A DNA stretch of 64,000 nucleotides from Parapedobacter indicus (lineage in GTDB: Bacteria; Bacteroidota; Bacteroidia; Sphingobacteriales; Sphingobacteriaceae). Both the position numbers and the translations under genes were made by a program. Positions within the stretch are counted from its first letter, which is position 1, and each line of letters starts with the position of its first letter. Below the pieces are notes generated by a model, which saw only the letters and a list, made by a program, of their open reading frames with translations, made no database searches and was not told where the DNA came from. The DNA is taken from NCBI RefSeq assembly GCF_900113765.1, contig NZ_FOQO01000001.1:682001-746000 (forward strand). The letters are read 5' to 3'. Below, piece by piece: positions 29,584 through 38,748 of the stretch.

Positions 29584-30945
29584 CTAAATATCTTTTGCCG
29601 GGTATGAAGCCTTGTCATACAGCCGGTCGATCTCCAAAAGTGTGTTTACAGCCTCTTGAGCCACTTTTTTGATGTTAATATGGTTCGACCTCTGTACGTT
29701 TGTTTCGGAAAGCGGCACCTCAAGCTGTGCAATTGTCGAACCAGCCTGCTCTTTGATCTTCCGGTACTCGTCCGGAGCAAGCTCGCTGGTCAGCATTAGT
29801 TCCCTGGCTATATCGATCTTTTTATTCGCATCGCTAATGGCTTTGATCAATTCGTTCTGCTCATTTTAATGGCCTCATTCTGGTTGCGGTAAGCATCGGT
29901 AATGCTCTCGACAAACAGCTGCGCATACCCGGCACGGGAACGAATTTGATCAGTTCATCCATAAAAGCGTTATTGATATCCTCCGCCCGATGCCTTACCC
30001 CGCAGGATGACCGGCAATGATAATAGATCGAATACCTTTTTCGGCCTTTAGAAGCGCTTCCGGTCAGCATTCGGGTACATTTATTACACTTGATAAAATT
30101 GCGCAATGGCAATTCTTCCGGGGTGGCGATGGCCATGTTTACGACATATTTGGCCCGGCTGTTCATCACATCCTGCACTTTATAAAACAGCGCTTCCGAA
30201 ATCAAAGGCGTATGCAGGCCCTGAACCAATTGCGCCGGTTCATGCTCATGGGCAGGCAAACGGATCTTCCGCTGTAAACCGGATTGCACATCGAGATTAA
30301 AAACGTATTCTTATCCATACCCAGCCCCCTTTCATTGGCAACTCTCATAATCGCCTCGGCGGAATACAACCCTTCACTCATTTCCTGGAATGCCCAGCGC
30401 ATGATTGAGGCTTCAGGTTCTTTGATGTCAATGTAACGTCGCCCGTTTTCATAAGCTTTGTTAATGTAACCTTTTGGCGCTTTACCCCTATACCGGCCTT
30501 CTTTTTTAGCCTGGCGGATACCGGCTTTGGTATTTAAGCCGCGCCGGTCATTTTCAATCTCCGGTGCCGTAAGGTAAATCGCCAGCATCATTTTGTTTTC
30601 GGGGATCGATAAGTCCAGCGGTTGTTCCACCGCCTGCGGTTCCACGCCCAGGCGTTTCAGCGTGGTGATCATCTGGTAAGCATCGGACGTGTTCCGGCTA
30701 AACCGGTCCCACTTGGTAAACAACAATAAATCCGTTTTTCCGCGCTGTTTACGCAGGATAATCATCAACTTCCGCCACTCCGGGCGGTTGAAATGCTTGG
30801 CGGTATAGTCTTCATAAAAAAACTGCCGCACCGTAATGTTCCTCAACTGGCAGTATTGCCGCAATACTGCCTCCTGACTTCGGGGCGAATAGCCCTTCGT
30901 CTGTTCGTCCGTACTGACACGGACATACAAATCTGCTACTTGCAT
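29584..30945 (-). pseudogene. serine recombinase, broken by at least three frameshifts
   Basis: The N-terminal catalytic domain is intact in one frame (30945 down to about 30270): YVRVSTDEQ with the nucleophile Ser10, the WDRFSRNTSDAYQMI helix and YLTAPEIENDRRGLN. The reading then shifts near 30270 into a second frame carrying the recombinase domain and zinc ribbon (FIKCNKCTRML... YYHCRSSCGVRHR). Further shifts near 29935 and at an A-run around 29866 are needed to reach the C-terminal coiled coil ending at 29584 (ELAPDEYRKIKEQ). A large serine integrase of a mobile element would normally have this layout at 440-480 residues. Most likely an inactive gene; assembly errors are the alternative. 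Confidence 0.85.
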
Positions 30946-31160
30946 AGACCATAAATTAATGTTTCACTTTCCCCTGGTGAAGGGGCTTCATTTTGACTAT
31001 TCGAAAGCTGCATAAAGGCTTCGTTCACAGACAATTTACTGATTTTTCGCAATAGTTCCAACATAATTTCGGCATCTTCCAGGCTGATTTCAATCCCATG
31101 TTTGGCCACCATACCGGCCAGCAAGATCGCTTCCCTTTCTTCAGGCGAGTTTGTGGGCAT
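30936..31160 (-). CDS. small helical protein upstream of the recombinase
   Basis: 74 residues from the ATG at 31160: MPTNSPEEREAILLAGMVAK, then a helical stretch (ISLEDAEIMLELLRKISKLSVNEAFMQL). Its stop overlaps the start of the serine recombinase by about 10 bases, so the two are translationally linked. Small proteins of this kind often precede serine recombinases in Bacteroidota mobile elements; role unknown. Open frame extends further upstream but the residues before 31160 do not look protein-like. Confidence 0.6.
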   Translation of the reverse strand: MPTNSPEEREAILLAGMVAKHGIEISLEDAEIMLELLRKISKLSVNEAFMQLSNSQNEAPSPGESETLIYGLCK

Positions 31161-31196
31161 GGTGGCGGATAACCCCGAGCGAAGATCAGCCTGAAG

Positions 31197-31466
31197 ATGT
31201 TTCACAGTGAGATACAGAACGATCATAAGCGGATAGCTGCCGAAGAAAGGGATTACCGGCCCATTCCCGTTATTGCACGTGTGGGCCCTGAACTCATCGA
31301 GGAGAATTACCTCAGGATCAAAACGGACATCCACAAACTCTTGCACGAACAACTGGACCTGCTGGCTGAAGAATTGCAGCAGTCGCAGGATAAAAGCGAA
31401 GCGCAGGGGGCGGCAAATAAATCGATCCTGAAACCCGGCGCTACCGGGCAAACCTTATCCCTATAG
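31197..31466 (+). CDS. hypothetical protein (possible fragment)
   Basis: 89 residues, not recognised. The middle is charged and helical (RDYRPIPVIARVGPELIEEN, then a leucine-rich amphipathic segment DIHKLLHEQLDLLAEELQQ) and looks like real coding sequence; both ends are less convincing. It may be the C-terminal remnant of a larger gene cut by rearrangement, since the patch around it is full of broken genes. A minus-strand frame covers the same bases but is unlike a protein there. Confidence 0.4.
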   Translation: MFHSEIQNDHKRIAAEERDYRPIPVIARVGPELIEENYLRIKTDIHKLLHEQLDLLAEELQQSQDKSEAQGAANKSILKPGATGQTLSL

Positions 31467-31541
31467 CGTGGCTGGTGGACGGTCAGATCATTTTAGGGAA
31501 CAAAACCCCTTTAAAACTGTTCCCTTTAAAAAACTACGCTG

Positions 31542-32000
31542 ATGAAAAACGGAAACTACGGAAAGTTTGCGCTCCTGCTGACCGCTTCTTTCCTTCTGAT
31601 GTATGCCATTATGTTTTTGAATGTGAACGAGCCGGATCATATCTATATCAATATGACCCGCTTTTATATGACCCAGATGATGATCGCGGCCATGGCGGTG
31701 CTCATGCTGGCCATGATGCCGATGATGTACCCGGATAAAAAGAAGAACAGGGCATTGATCATTGTTGGTATCGTGGTTTTCGGGCTGGCCTTTGCCGGGG
31801 TGCACCGGCAGGTGGGCATCAGCGATGTGCAGTATATGAAGGGCATGATCCCGCACCACTCTATCGCCATCATGACCAGCGAGAACGCGCACATTACCGA
31901 TCCAAGGGTACGCAAGCTGGCTGATGGTATTATCGCCACCCAGGAAAAAGAAATCAAAGAAATGAAGGCCCTGATCGATAGTTTACAGCAAAAGCATTAA
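31542..32000 (+). CDS. DUF305 domain membrane protein
   Basis: 152 residues. Three N-terminal membrane helices (about 8-26, 43-62, 71-88) followed by a DUF305 segment: QYMKGMIPHHSIAIMTSENA and RKLADGIIATQEKEIKEMKALI. DUF305 proteins have a ferritin-like helical fold and are often carried with copper/metal resistance genes on mobile DNA; the Met-rich helices and paired His (PHH) fit metal contact. The short gene at 32005 follows 4 bases later and is probably co-transcribed. Placement in the tRNA-His accessory patch suggests acquisition by transfer. Confidence 0.82.
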   Translation: MKNGNYGKFALLLTASFLLMYAIMFLNVNEPDHIYINMTRFYMTQMMIAAMAVLMLAMMPMMYPDKKKNRALIIVGIVVFGLAFAGVHRQVGISDVQYMKGMIPHHSIAIMTSENAHITDPRVRKLADGIIATQEKEIKEMKALIDSLQQKH

Positions 32001-32004
32001 GGAT

Positions 32005-32238
32005 ATGGAACAACAGGAATTTGAGATTACCCTAAAGCCGGAGGATGCGGCATTACCGGAAACGATCAGCGTACAGCATCGGGACGAAACCTTTCGGTTT
32101 ACCTTGAATGGCGCCGACATTTCGATATTAAATAACGGCGATAATTCCTGGAGCCTGGTCAGCGGCGATCTGGCGCAGGAACGGGTGAACGCGATCGGTC
32201 AGGCTATCGAAGCCTGGTACGGCAGGCAACCTTTATAG
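32005..32238 (+). CDS. small hypothetical protein
   Basis: 77 residues, acidic and beta-rich (QEFEITLKPEDAALPETISV, then DETFRFTLNGADISILNNGD), with no membrane segment. Starts 4 bases after the DUF305 gene stop, so it is translationally coupled to it. The sequence is not recognised; similar short proteins with a repeated beta pattern occur in Sphingobacteriaceae. Confidence 0.6.
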   Translation: MEQQEFEITLKPEDAALPETISVQHRDETFRFTLNGADISILNNGDNSWSLVSGDLAQERVNAIGQAIEAWYGRQPL

Positions 32239-32249
32239 CACAAATAAGT

Positions 32250-32654
32250 TTAACGCCATAACCGCCATAGTACCACCAGATACGTGGTTAAAAAACCGGC
32301 GATATACAGCATCAGCTCAAACGCGGTCTCCGGAAAAAAGGGCGACTGAAAAACATAAGCCAGTCCCAACAGCAGCCAGAGTAAACCTAAACCGATGGAC
32401 AGGATCAGGCGCCGCTCCCGGCTGAAATTATTGGAAGTCGCTTCAGGGACAGGTTGCCGTTCCGAAAAATCGGTCTCCAGTATATCGGCCAATAGGTTAA
32501 GCGTATACCGGCGCGGGCTGACCTGTCCGCTTTCAATGCGCTGCACGGAACGCAGACTGATGCCGCTGAGTTCCGCCAGTTGCTGCTGTGTATAATTCTT
32601 CTCGATACGGCCGGCTTTTACCAATTGGCCAATGGGTTTAACAGGATCTGTCAT
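32250..32654 (-). CDS. XRE-family HTH protein with C-terminal membrane helices
   Basis: 134 residues. N-terminal Cro/CI-type helix-turn-helix (residues 7-62: YTQQQLAELSGISLRSVQRIESGQVSPRRYTLNLLADIL), a linker, and two membrane helices (about 83-102 and 112-130). Membrane-tethered XRE regulators of this size are common in Bacteroidota next to CPBP or small membrane genes. It is divergent from the CPBP protease gene and likely regulates it. Confidence 0.8.
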   Translation of the reverse strand: MTDPVKPIGQLVKAGRIEKNYTQQQLAELSGISLRSVQRIESGQVSPRRYTLNLLADILETDFSERQPVPEATSNNFSRERRLILSIGLGLLWLLLGLAYVFQSPFFPETAFELMLYIAGFLTTYLVVLWRLWR

Positions 32655-32745
32655 CTTTATATAAATTGAACGCCAATTGACGACATTGTTACGACATATG
32701 GTGTTTGCTGCTAGTAATTAGAACCCGAGCACCTACTTTTGTTAC

Positions 32746-33615
32746 ATGAAAACCTCGTTGCAACGGCTGCCGCCCTGGCTCAAAATCCTGCTGTTTATCG
32801 GCTGTTTCACTGGACTGTTGATGATTGCCGGCTTCCTTCAATTCTTTTTTTCACCAGCTTTCCGTCAACTGGCATTCGGGATACTGGGCAGTGGAGGGGG
32901 CTTGTTTACGGTCTGGATTTTTAGTAAGTTCAGGGCGTTCAGCTATGCGAAGGCTGGTATTCGGCTGAACCGACGCAGTCCGCTTAAATTCCTGTTGGGC
33001 GTGGTCATTGGTCTGGTCTTTTTCTTAGCGCTGCTGATGGCTTTTATTTGGTTGACTCCCGTTCGCATTCGCTTTTCAGGGAATGGACTTTCTCTCGAAG
33101 CAGGATTGCAACTCCTTTCGTTGCTGCCACTTGCCCTGATGGAAGAGATGGCCTTCCGGTCTTATCCGCAGCAGGAACTGAACCACCGGTATGGCGTCTG
33201 GGTAAGCCAATTCGTTATGGCGCTGGTGTTCGGGTTTTACCATATCCTGTATGGCTGGGACCCGGTAACGGCCTTTACCGGGCCTTTTGTGTGGGCTTTT
33301 CTTTTTGGTTTAGCTGCTATAGCTTCCCGGGGGATTGCCCTGCCCCTGGGTATTCATTTCAGCGTGAATGCCGGTCAGCTCATCGCGGGATTAAACGGCG
33401 CTTCGCCGACAGCTTTATGGATCATCAGCTATCCGTCCCGAACGGCAGAGGCCGTTCAGCAGCGGAGCCAGGTAACCAGTATGGGCTTACACGGCGGGAT
33501 CTGGATTATGTTACTTCTGTTTACTTTTTACTGGGATCGTCGGCAGAAAAAGACTAATGCATGTGAGCTTCACGAACAGGCTGATCAAAAATCAGTTATC
33601 CAAAGACGTTTTTAA
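32746..33615 (+). CDS. CPBP family intramembrane glutamic endopeptidase
   Basis: 289 residues with about eight membrane helices. The CPBP (Abi/CAAX protease-like) motifs are present: EEMAFR (E133, E134, R138), then FGFYHIL with a conserved His, and HFSVNAGQ with the third motif His and Asn. These proteins cleave within the membrane; roles include processing of prenylated or bacteriocin peptides, but the target here is unknown. Divergent from the XRE/membrane regulator by about 90 bases. Confidence 0.85.
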   Translation: MKTSLQRLPPWLKILLFIGCFTGLLMIAGFLQFFFSPAFRQLAFGILGSGGGLFTVWIFSKFRAFSYAKAGIRLNRRSPLKFLLGVVIGLVFFLALLMAFIWLTPVRIRFSGNGLSLEAGLQLLSLLPLALMEEMAFRSYPQQELNHRYGVWVSQFVMALVFGFYHILYGWDPVTAFTGPFVWAFLFGLAAIASRGIALPLGIHFSVNAGQLIAGLNGASPTALWIISYPSRTAEAVQQRSQVTSMGLHGGIWIMLLLFTFYWDRRQKKTNACELHEQADQKSVIQRRF

Positions 33616-33745
33616 CCACTTGAACGAGACCTTTCCGAAGGAGGAAAGATTGCTGGAACATAAGCATTCGGCCAGCCAGCCTGCGCAGTATAGCCTGAAA
33701 GGCGGGAGACCCTACAGCCGGATCAAGGGTTTTGCGATCAGATAT

Positions 33746-34927
33746 TTATTTTTCACTTTTCAATAAGCTGTCCACCTGTTCAGGTGTCAAATCATGAAAC
33801 ACCTTCAGCAATTGCGGTAAGAAATTGTTAAAGTCTGGATATTGCTCCCGTTGGGTTTCATATTCGGCTATTTTTTGCTCCAGCAAAGGCAGCAGGACAA
33901 AATGAAACTCTTCGGTATGCATTTTCCGTAAACGATCGGCTTCGGCCCTGTTGCCCATCGCCATCGCGGTGCGTATTTCGCCCAACCTGACCAGGTGCTC
34001 GATGACACAGGTATACCAGCACCCGACATAAGAACCTTCCATCACTTTGCGCAGCTTAGGGGTAAACAGGACGGTGTCTTTGTTGATGGTTGTTTGAAAT
34101 GCTTCGACATGAGGGTTGACAAAGGAATGCCCGATTTCATGGATGGTCAGAAAACGGGTGACTGTGGGATTGTCGAAACCATAATGCGTATAACTGTCGG
34201 GGGATTTACCCGGTGCTAAGGGAACGCTGCTGCTCATGACCATGGCCGAAATCCGGCCTTGCGGCCAGTGCAACGTGGGACCAAATGCCCGGTAATTGTC
34301 AGGTCCGTAGGGGATCGGCATGGTCGGCATGAGGTAAATGCGGTAGTCTGCAAACGATTCCCCGTAATAGCGCTCCATGGCGTCGAAAGCTTTTGTATTC
34401 ATGTCTTTAACGACTTCCCGTAGCGCTCCCTGGTAGAATTGCCAGTGACTATGCAGGAAATCGCCTACCCGGGCCATCTGATAGAAAGACCGGAGACTAT
34501 CTGATAGCTCCTTGGTTACCCTTAATAAATCCCTGTGTTCAGGCGATGCAAAGATCGAACTGTCACGGAAGGGAACAGCTTCTCCTTTTTCAGGAAACCG
34601 TTCCAAGTGCAGGAGGTATTGCAGAACCGGTGCATTATCATGCAGGTTGTCCCGAATGATGGTGATCAGTGCGGCAATACGCTGGACGCACGGGCTGCGC
34701 TGGAAGGGTTTGAATTTTTCGTAAGCGGCGTAAACCAGGGGCTGGTGCCAGTATAAACTGTCTTGGCGTGTAAAAACCATAAAACCGATTTGCTGTACCG
34801 CAAGCCGTTCGGCAATAAAATAGGTTTCGATATTGGGATGGCAGGATACGGTTACTTTTTTGGATAACGTTATCGAACGCTGCGCCCTGATGGTCATGCC
34901 AATCAGGACCAGGTAAAGGATGATCAT
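33746..34927 (-). CDS. DUF4932 zinc-metallopeptidase-like protein
   Basis: About 393 residues from the ATG at 34927, which starts a signal-type segment (MIILYLVLIGMTIRAQR); in-frame ATG at 35017 would add a basic N-terminus. The HEIGHSFVNP motif (at about residue 263 in this numbering) is a gluzincin-like HExxH zinc site. The whole protein matches the DUF4932 family of secreted Bacteroidota proteins. Likely periplasmic or lipid-anchored; substrate unknown. Monocistronic, last intact gene of the accessory patch before the IS remnant. Confidence 0.8.
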   Translation of the reverse strand: MIILYLVLIGMTIRAQRSITLSKKVTVSCHPNIETYFIAERLAVQQIGFMVFTRQDSLYWHQPLVYAAYEKFKPFQRSPCVQRIAALITIIRDNLHDNAPVLQYLLHLERFPEKGEAVPFRDSSIFASPEHRDLLRVTKELSDSLRSFYQMARVGDFLHSHWQFYQGALREVVKDMNTKAFDAMERYYGESFADYRIYLMPTMPIPYGPDNYRAFGPTLHWPQGRISAMVMSSSVPLAPGKSPDSYTHYGFDNPTVTRFLTIHEIGHSFVNPHVEAFQTTINKDTVLFTPKLRKVMEGSYVGCWYTCVIEHLVRLGEIRTAMAMGNRAEADRLRKMHTEEFHFVLLPLLEQKIAEYETQREQYPDFNNFLPQLLKVFHDLTPEQVDSLLKSEK

Positions 34928-35190
34928 GCTGGTGAGGACCCGGTTCCGGATCCTGATGTTTGCGAATAGCCTGTCGTGTGCGGGTCTGTTCCTCCTGCGG
35001 TTTATGTGGATAGCCATATCTCGGTTTTTAGATGTCGGGGTATGATAATTTGGCGTCTTTATAAGTAAGACGTGCAGAAGGACTATTGTGTTGCATAATC
35101 GGAAAAAACAGGATTTCTATGTCTTGTCGTATTCAATAACAGGGATTTAACAGCAGACAGGATATAACATATCTAAACCCGTTGTGCGGT

Positions 35191-35810
35191 TTAAACAGCG
35201 AGTGCATGTTTCAACCTGTTAATATTTCTGTTGTTTAAAAAGTTCGTGTACTGCAATACGGCCACTGCGGAGATCTTGGCGCAAAGCCTTGTGAACAGGC
35301 CATCGAGTGTCTTGGCATAGTTCCTTTTGAGCATGAGCTGGTCACAGAGCTGGGAGAACAAGGTTTCGATACGCTTGCGCGCATAACGGTAGCCGGCGTT
35401 CCATTCCGACAGCCTGTTTTTCATATTGGCCCGCAGCGGTGTGACGAGCCGTATGCGGCTTTCCTCAAACAGTGAGGTCTGGTATCCCAGCGATAAATAC
35501 CCCTTGTCGGCTATGAGTTCACAGTCGGTAAGCTGCGTTTCATTCATCCATTGCAGGTAATTGACATCGTGCACGTTAGCCGCCGTAATGCCGAAATGGA
35601 CAGGGATCCCCGATCGGGAAATGACCAGCTGCATCTTGAACCCGTAATAATGCAGACGGTGGGAGGCATGGTATCCCCGGCTTGGATGTACCGTCGGATC
35701 TTCCCTGCAGATGGCCGTCCGGTTTGCTCTTACCGGCTGGCATACCGGCACGGGTATGGAATCCAGGATATACCGGTCCGCTTCCGGGTCGATGATCCGG
35801 GCGAAGTTAC
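35191..35810 (-). pseudogene. IS982-family transposase, 3' part only
   Basis: About 205 residues matching the C-terminal two thirds of IS982 transposases: ILDSIPVPVC, HYYGFKMQLV, GIPVHFGITAANVHD, ELIADKGYLSLGYQ (second catalytic Asp) and RIETLFSQL (catalytic Glu). The N-terminal third with the first Asp is missing; the upstream bases (beyond about 35,810) belong to a truncated AGCS symporter on the other strand. So the IS is cut and joined directly to that gene. No outer inverted repeat could be assigned with confidence. Confidence 0.8.
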
Positions 35811-35819
35811 ATCGAACAA

Positions 35820-36882
35820 CGACCCTTGGCTGATGGAACACCGGTGGCAGGCGAGCTTACGCACTTCCAGGCACTCACAGCTGCGCTTTCAGGTACGGTC
35901 GGGCTGGGGAATATCGCAGGGGTGTCCGTAGCGATAGCCATCGGTGGTCCCGGAGCTACGTTCTGGATGATTTGGTCGGCATGACCACCAAATTTGTCGA
36001 GTGCACGCTTGGGGTAAAGTATCGCGACGTGGGTGAGGACGGACAAACCTACGGCGGACCAATGTATTATCTCGTCAAAGGATTGAAAGAAATCGGTGCC
36101 GGTCGCTTGGGAAAGATCCTGGCAGTCGTTTTCGCGGTGAGTGTGTGGGCGCATCTTTCGGCGGGGGGAATGCCCTTCAATCCAACCAAGCGGTTGCCCA
36201 ATTGACGACGACAATGGGCATCGAGGGCAGTTTCGTTAAAACACTTTTCGGGCTGGGCTTAGCGTTATTGGTCGGTGTGGTGATTATCGGCGGCATCAGG
36301 CGCATCGGGCAGATCACGGAAAAGCTGGTGCCTTTTATGGGCATCGTTTACCTGTTGGGTAGTCTGGCGGTTGTAACTGTGCATTACCAATACATCGGTG
36401 AAGCCATCGGGCTGATCGTCGGTCAGGCATTTTCGCCGGCTGCTGGTTTAGGAGGGATGGTAGGGGTGCTGATTACAGGTTTCCGCCGGGCCTGTTTTTC
36501 GAACGAAGCGGGTATCGGCTCTGCCGCAATTGCGCATTCGGCCGTAAAAACAAGATACCCGGCAAGCGAAGGACTGGTTGCCTTGTGGGAGCCGTTTGTG
36601 GATACGGTGGTTATTTGTACGCTGACGGCGCTGACGATCATTTTTTTTAGTGAGGGCGTCTTTACCTACGGTATCCAGGATCAATGGGGAAAGGTGGTGG
36701 TTGGAGACGGAGGTCAGGTAGTTGGGACGGCTTCTACACTCGATTCTGTATTCAAGTTTTCCGATGCTATGATTTTGGCTATGGCCTTTCCCAATATGAT
36801 CGGCCTGTTTCTGCTGGCTCCGAAGGCAAGGAAAGAACTTGGTCGGTATTTGGACGCAATCGGGCTCCGTAAGAAGGAATAG
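35820..36882 (+). pseudogene. AGCS sodium/alanine symporter, 5'-truncated and frameshifted
   Basis: Three frames together encode an AGCS symporter from its second helix on: [20 protein letters not shown] with [21 protein letters not shown] (frame 1, to about 35,970), [20 protein letters not shown] with YGGPMYYLVKGL (frame 2, 35,975-36,140), then GASFGGGNALQSNQAVAQ onward to the stop at 36882 (frame 3). The transitions look like small deletions. The N-terminal part is absent at the IS982 junction. An intact but clearly different AGCS gene lies at 40,219-41,673, so this is a decayed paralogue. Confidence 0.85.
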
Positions 36883-37115
36883 CACAATGATCATGTCTGA
36901 CAATTTTGCATCATTTTTGCCCCGGTTGCTGAGTGGCTGACATATTTGCGAGACCTGCCGATAATTAGCCAATGAGATGAAATAGCCATGTTTAACCGGT
37001 ATCGGACTCCTGCCATTTTTTTATGGTAACTAACAATATGGCAAAAATTGGCACGCCCGCACGAAGGTTGTTTTATTTTAACGAATCATATTTTTTAAAT
37101 CAAAAAGAAGAACAA

Positions 37116-37946
37116 ATGAATGTATTAGTAATTGGAGGAGGCAACATGGGGATTACATATGCGGAGGCAATCGCCAAGTCCAATTTTTTATCCTCCGGAA
37201 GTTTGATGGTTTTTGACAAAAGCGAAGAAAAGCAGGCTGAGCTGCGCGCCGGCGGGTTCTTCAGTGTGCATAGCGGGTTGGGTACCTGTTTGCCCGAAGC
37301 CGATGTGGTGCTGATCGCCGTTAAACCGGTGCATGCACCGGGGCTGATGGACGAGATGAGACCGATGGTTTCGGCGGGGCAGCTGTTTATATCCATCATG
37401 GCCGGCGTCACTATCGACACCATCAAGCAGAGGCTGGGTATTGATAAGGTGGTGCGCGCCATGCCCAATCTGCCGGCGCAGGTGGGGTTGGGTATGACCT
37501 CCTTTACCGCGTCCGAGCAGGTATCCCGCCTGGAACTTGCAACCATCGAAAAACTGCTGGATACCACGGGACGTTCCCTGAATCTGGCTTCCGAGTCTGA
37601 GATCGATGCGTCGACGGGGATCTCCGGAAGCGGGCCAGCCTATATCTTTTACTTTATGCAGGCGCTGCTGGATGCGGCACTGAAAATGGACTTCAACAAA
37701 GAAGATGCGCGGCTACTGGTTGGGCAAACCTTTTCCGGAGCGGTGGAATTGTTCAACTCGTCAGACCTAAGCCCAGATGATTGGATGGCTAAAGTCGCTT
37801 CCAAGGGCGGGACGACCCGTGCGGCGTTGGACTCGATGGATGGAAACAACCTCAATTCCCTGATCCAGGAAGCTGCGTATGCTGCCTTCCGCCGTGCGGA
37901 AGAACTAGGGAAACAAACGGATGGGAAGGAGGTTGCCCATGCCTGA
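37116..37946 (+). CDS. proC: pyrroline-5-carboxylate reductase
   Basis: Last step of proline synthesis, reducing pyrroline-5-carboxylate with NAD(P)H. 276 residues from ATG 37116, which is preceded by AAGAAG and opens the Rossmann motif VLVIGGGNMG (residues 3-12). The conserved C-terminal block STGISGSGPAYIFYFMQAL with proC signature SKGGTTRAALDSMD is intact. In-frame ATGs upstream at 37023 give a non-conserved extension. It overlaps proB by 8 bases; the three pro genes form one operon. Confidence 0.95.
   Translation: MNVLVIGGGNMGITYAEAIAKSNFLSSGSLMVFDKSEEKQAELRAGGFFSVHSGLGTCLPEADVVLIAVKPVHAPGLMDEMRPMVSAGQLFISIMAGVTIDTIKQRLGIDKVVRAMPNLPAQVGLGMTSFTASEQVSRLELATIEKLLDTTGRSLNLASESEIDASTGISGSGPAYIFYFMQALLDAALKMDFNKEDARLLVGQTFSGAVELFNSSDLSPDDWMAKVASKGGTTRAALDSMDGNNLNSLIQEAAYAAFRRAEELGKQTDGKEVAHA
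37924..37930 (+). promoter_or_regulatory. strong Shine-Dalgarno deciding the proB start
   Basis: GGAAGGAGG centred on 37924-37930 lies 8 bases before ATG 37939, so 37939 rather than the in-frame ATG at 37921 is the proB start. A full SD like this is unusual among genes in this window. Confidence 0.6.
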
Positions 37947-38736
37947 CCGCGCGCTCGGGGGTAAACCCATACGACGCATTGTTGTTAAAGTCGGCACACA
38001 CGTCATCACCAATAAAGATAACCGCATCGTTAGCAAAGTCCTGGCGCAGTTGGTGGAACAAATCGCTTACCTCTACGAGCAAGGGATTGTCTCGGTACTC
38101 GTTTCCTCCGGCTCCGTTAGCGCTGGAAAGGAAGTCATGAGCCGGGGCCTGAAAGCGACGGACAAAATCACACGACGGCAGGTATTCTCGGCCATCGGCC
38201 AGCCACGCATGATGCGACACTATTATAACCTGTTCCAGGACCACGGCATGCGCTGTGCGCAGGTGCTGGCAACGAAGCGTGACTTCGATTTGGGCCGGCA
38301 TCGGGATAATATGGTCAATTGCTACGAGGGCTTATTGGGCGAAGGTGTGATTCCCATCGCCAACGAGGACGACGCGGTTTCGTTGTCGATGTCGACATTT
38401 ACCGACAATGACGAACTGGCCAGTCTGGTGGCCGAATTGATCAATGCCGACATGTTAATTTTGCTTACGGACACGGAAGGCTTGTACAACGGACACCCCG
38501 AAGATGCCAACAGCCAGTTGATTCCGCACCTGCATGTGGACGATCCCGTTGAGCAATACATCCAGAAGAACGTGAAGGGTGAGGCGGAAGGCCGTGGCGG
38601 AATGGAATCCAAACTGCGGGTGGCCAAACGGACCGCAAGACTGAATATCCCCACATTCATCGCAAACGGCAAGAAAGACAATATTATTACCGATATTGTC
38701 TATGGCAAACCAGCGGGTACGAAGGTAACCGGTTAA
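37939..38736 (+). CDS. proB: glutamate 5-kinase (short form, no PUA domain)
   Basis: Phosphorylates glutamate with ATP, the first step of proline synthesis. 265 residues: an amino acid kinase domain only (VVKVGTHVIT 19-28, VSSGSVSAGK 60-69, FTDNDELASLVAELINADMLILLTD near 165). It lacks the C-terminal PUA domain of the 367-residue E. coli enzyme; short ProB occurs in several Bacteroidota. Its ATG overlaps the proC stop by 8 bases. Confidence 0.9.
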   Translation: MPDRALGGKPIRRIVVKVGTHVITNKDNRIVSKVLAQLVEQIAYLYEQGIVSVLVSSGSVSAGKEVMSRGLKATDKITRRQVFSAIGQPRMMRHYYNLFQDHGMRCAQVLATKRDFDLGRHRDNMVNCYEGLLGEGVIPIANEDDAVSLSMSTFTDNDELASLVAELINADMLILLTDTEGLYNGHPEDANSQLIPHLHVDDPVEQYIQKNVKGEAEGRGGMESKLRVAKRTARLNIPTFIANGKKDNIITDIVYGKPAGTKVTG

Positions 38737-38748
38737 AATACAGGGACA

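Noticed and set aside
31475..31738. Open frames overlapping the DUF305 gene start
   Set aside because: Out-of-frame overlap with the DUF305 protein, which explains the coding signal.
33557..33766. 69-codon open frame after the CPBP gene
   Set aside because: Overlaps the end of CPBP and the start of DUF4932 gene; no family resemblance and weak composition.
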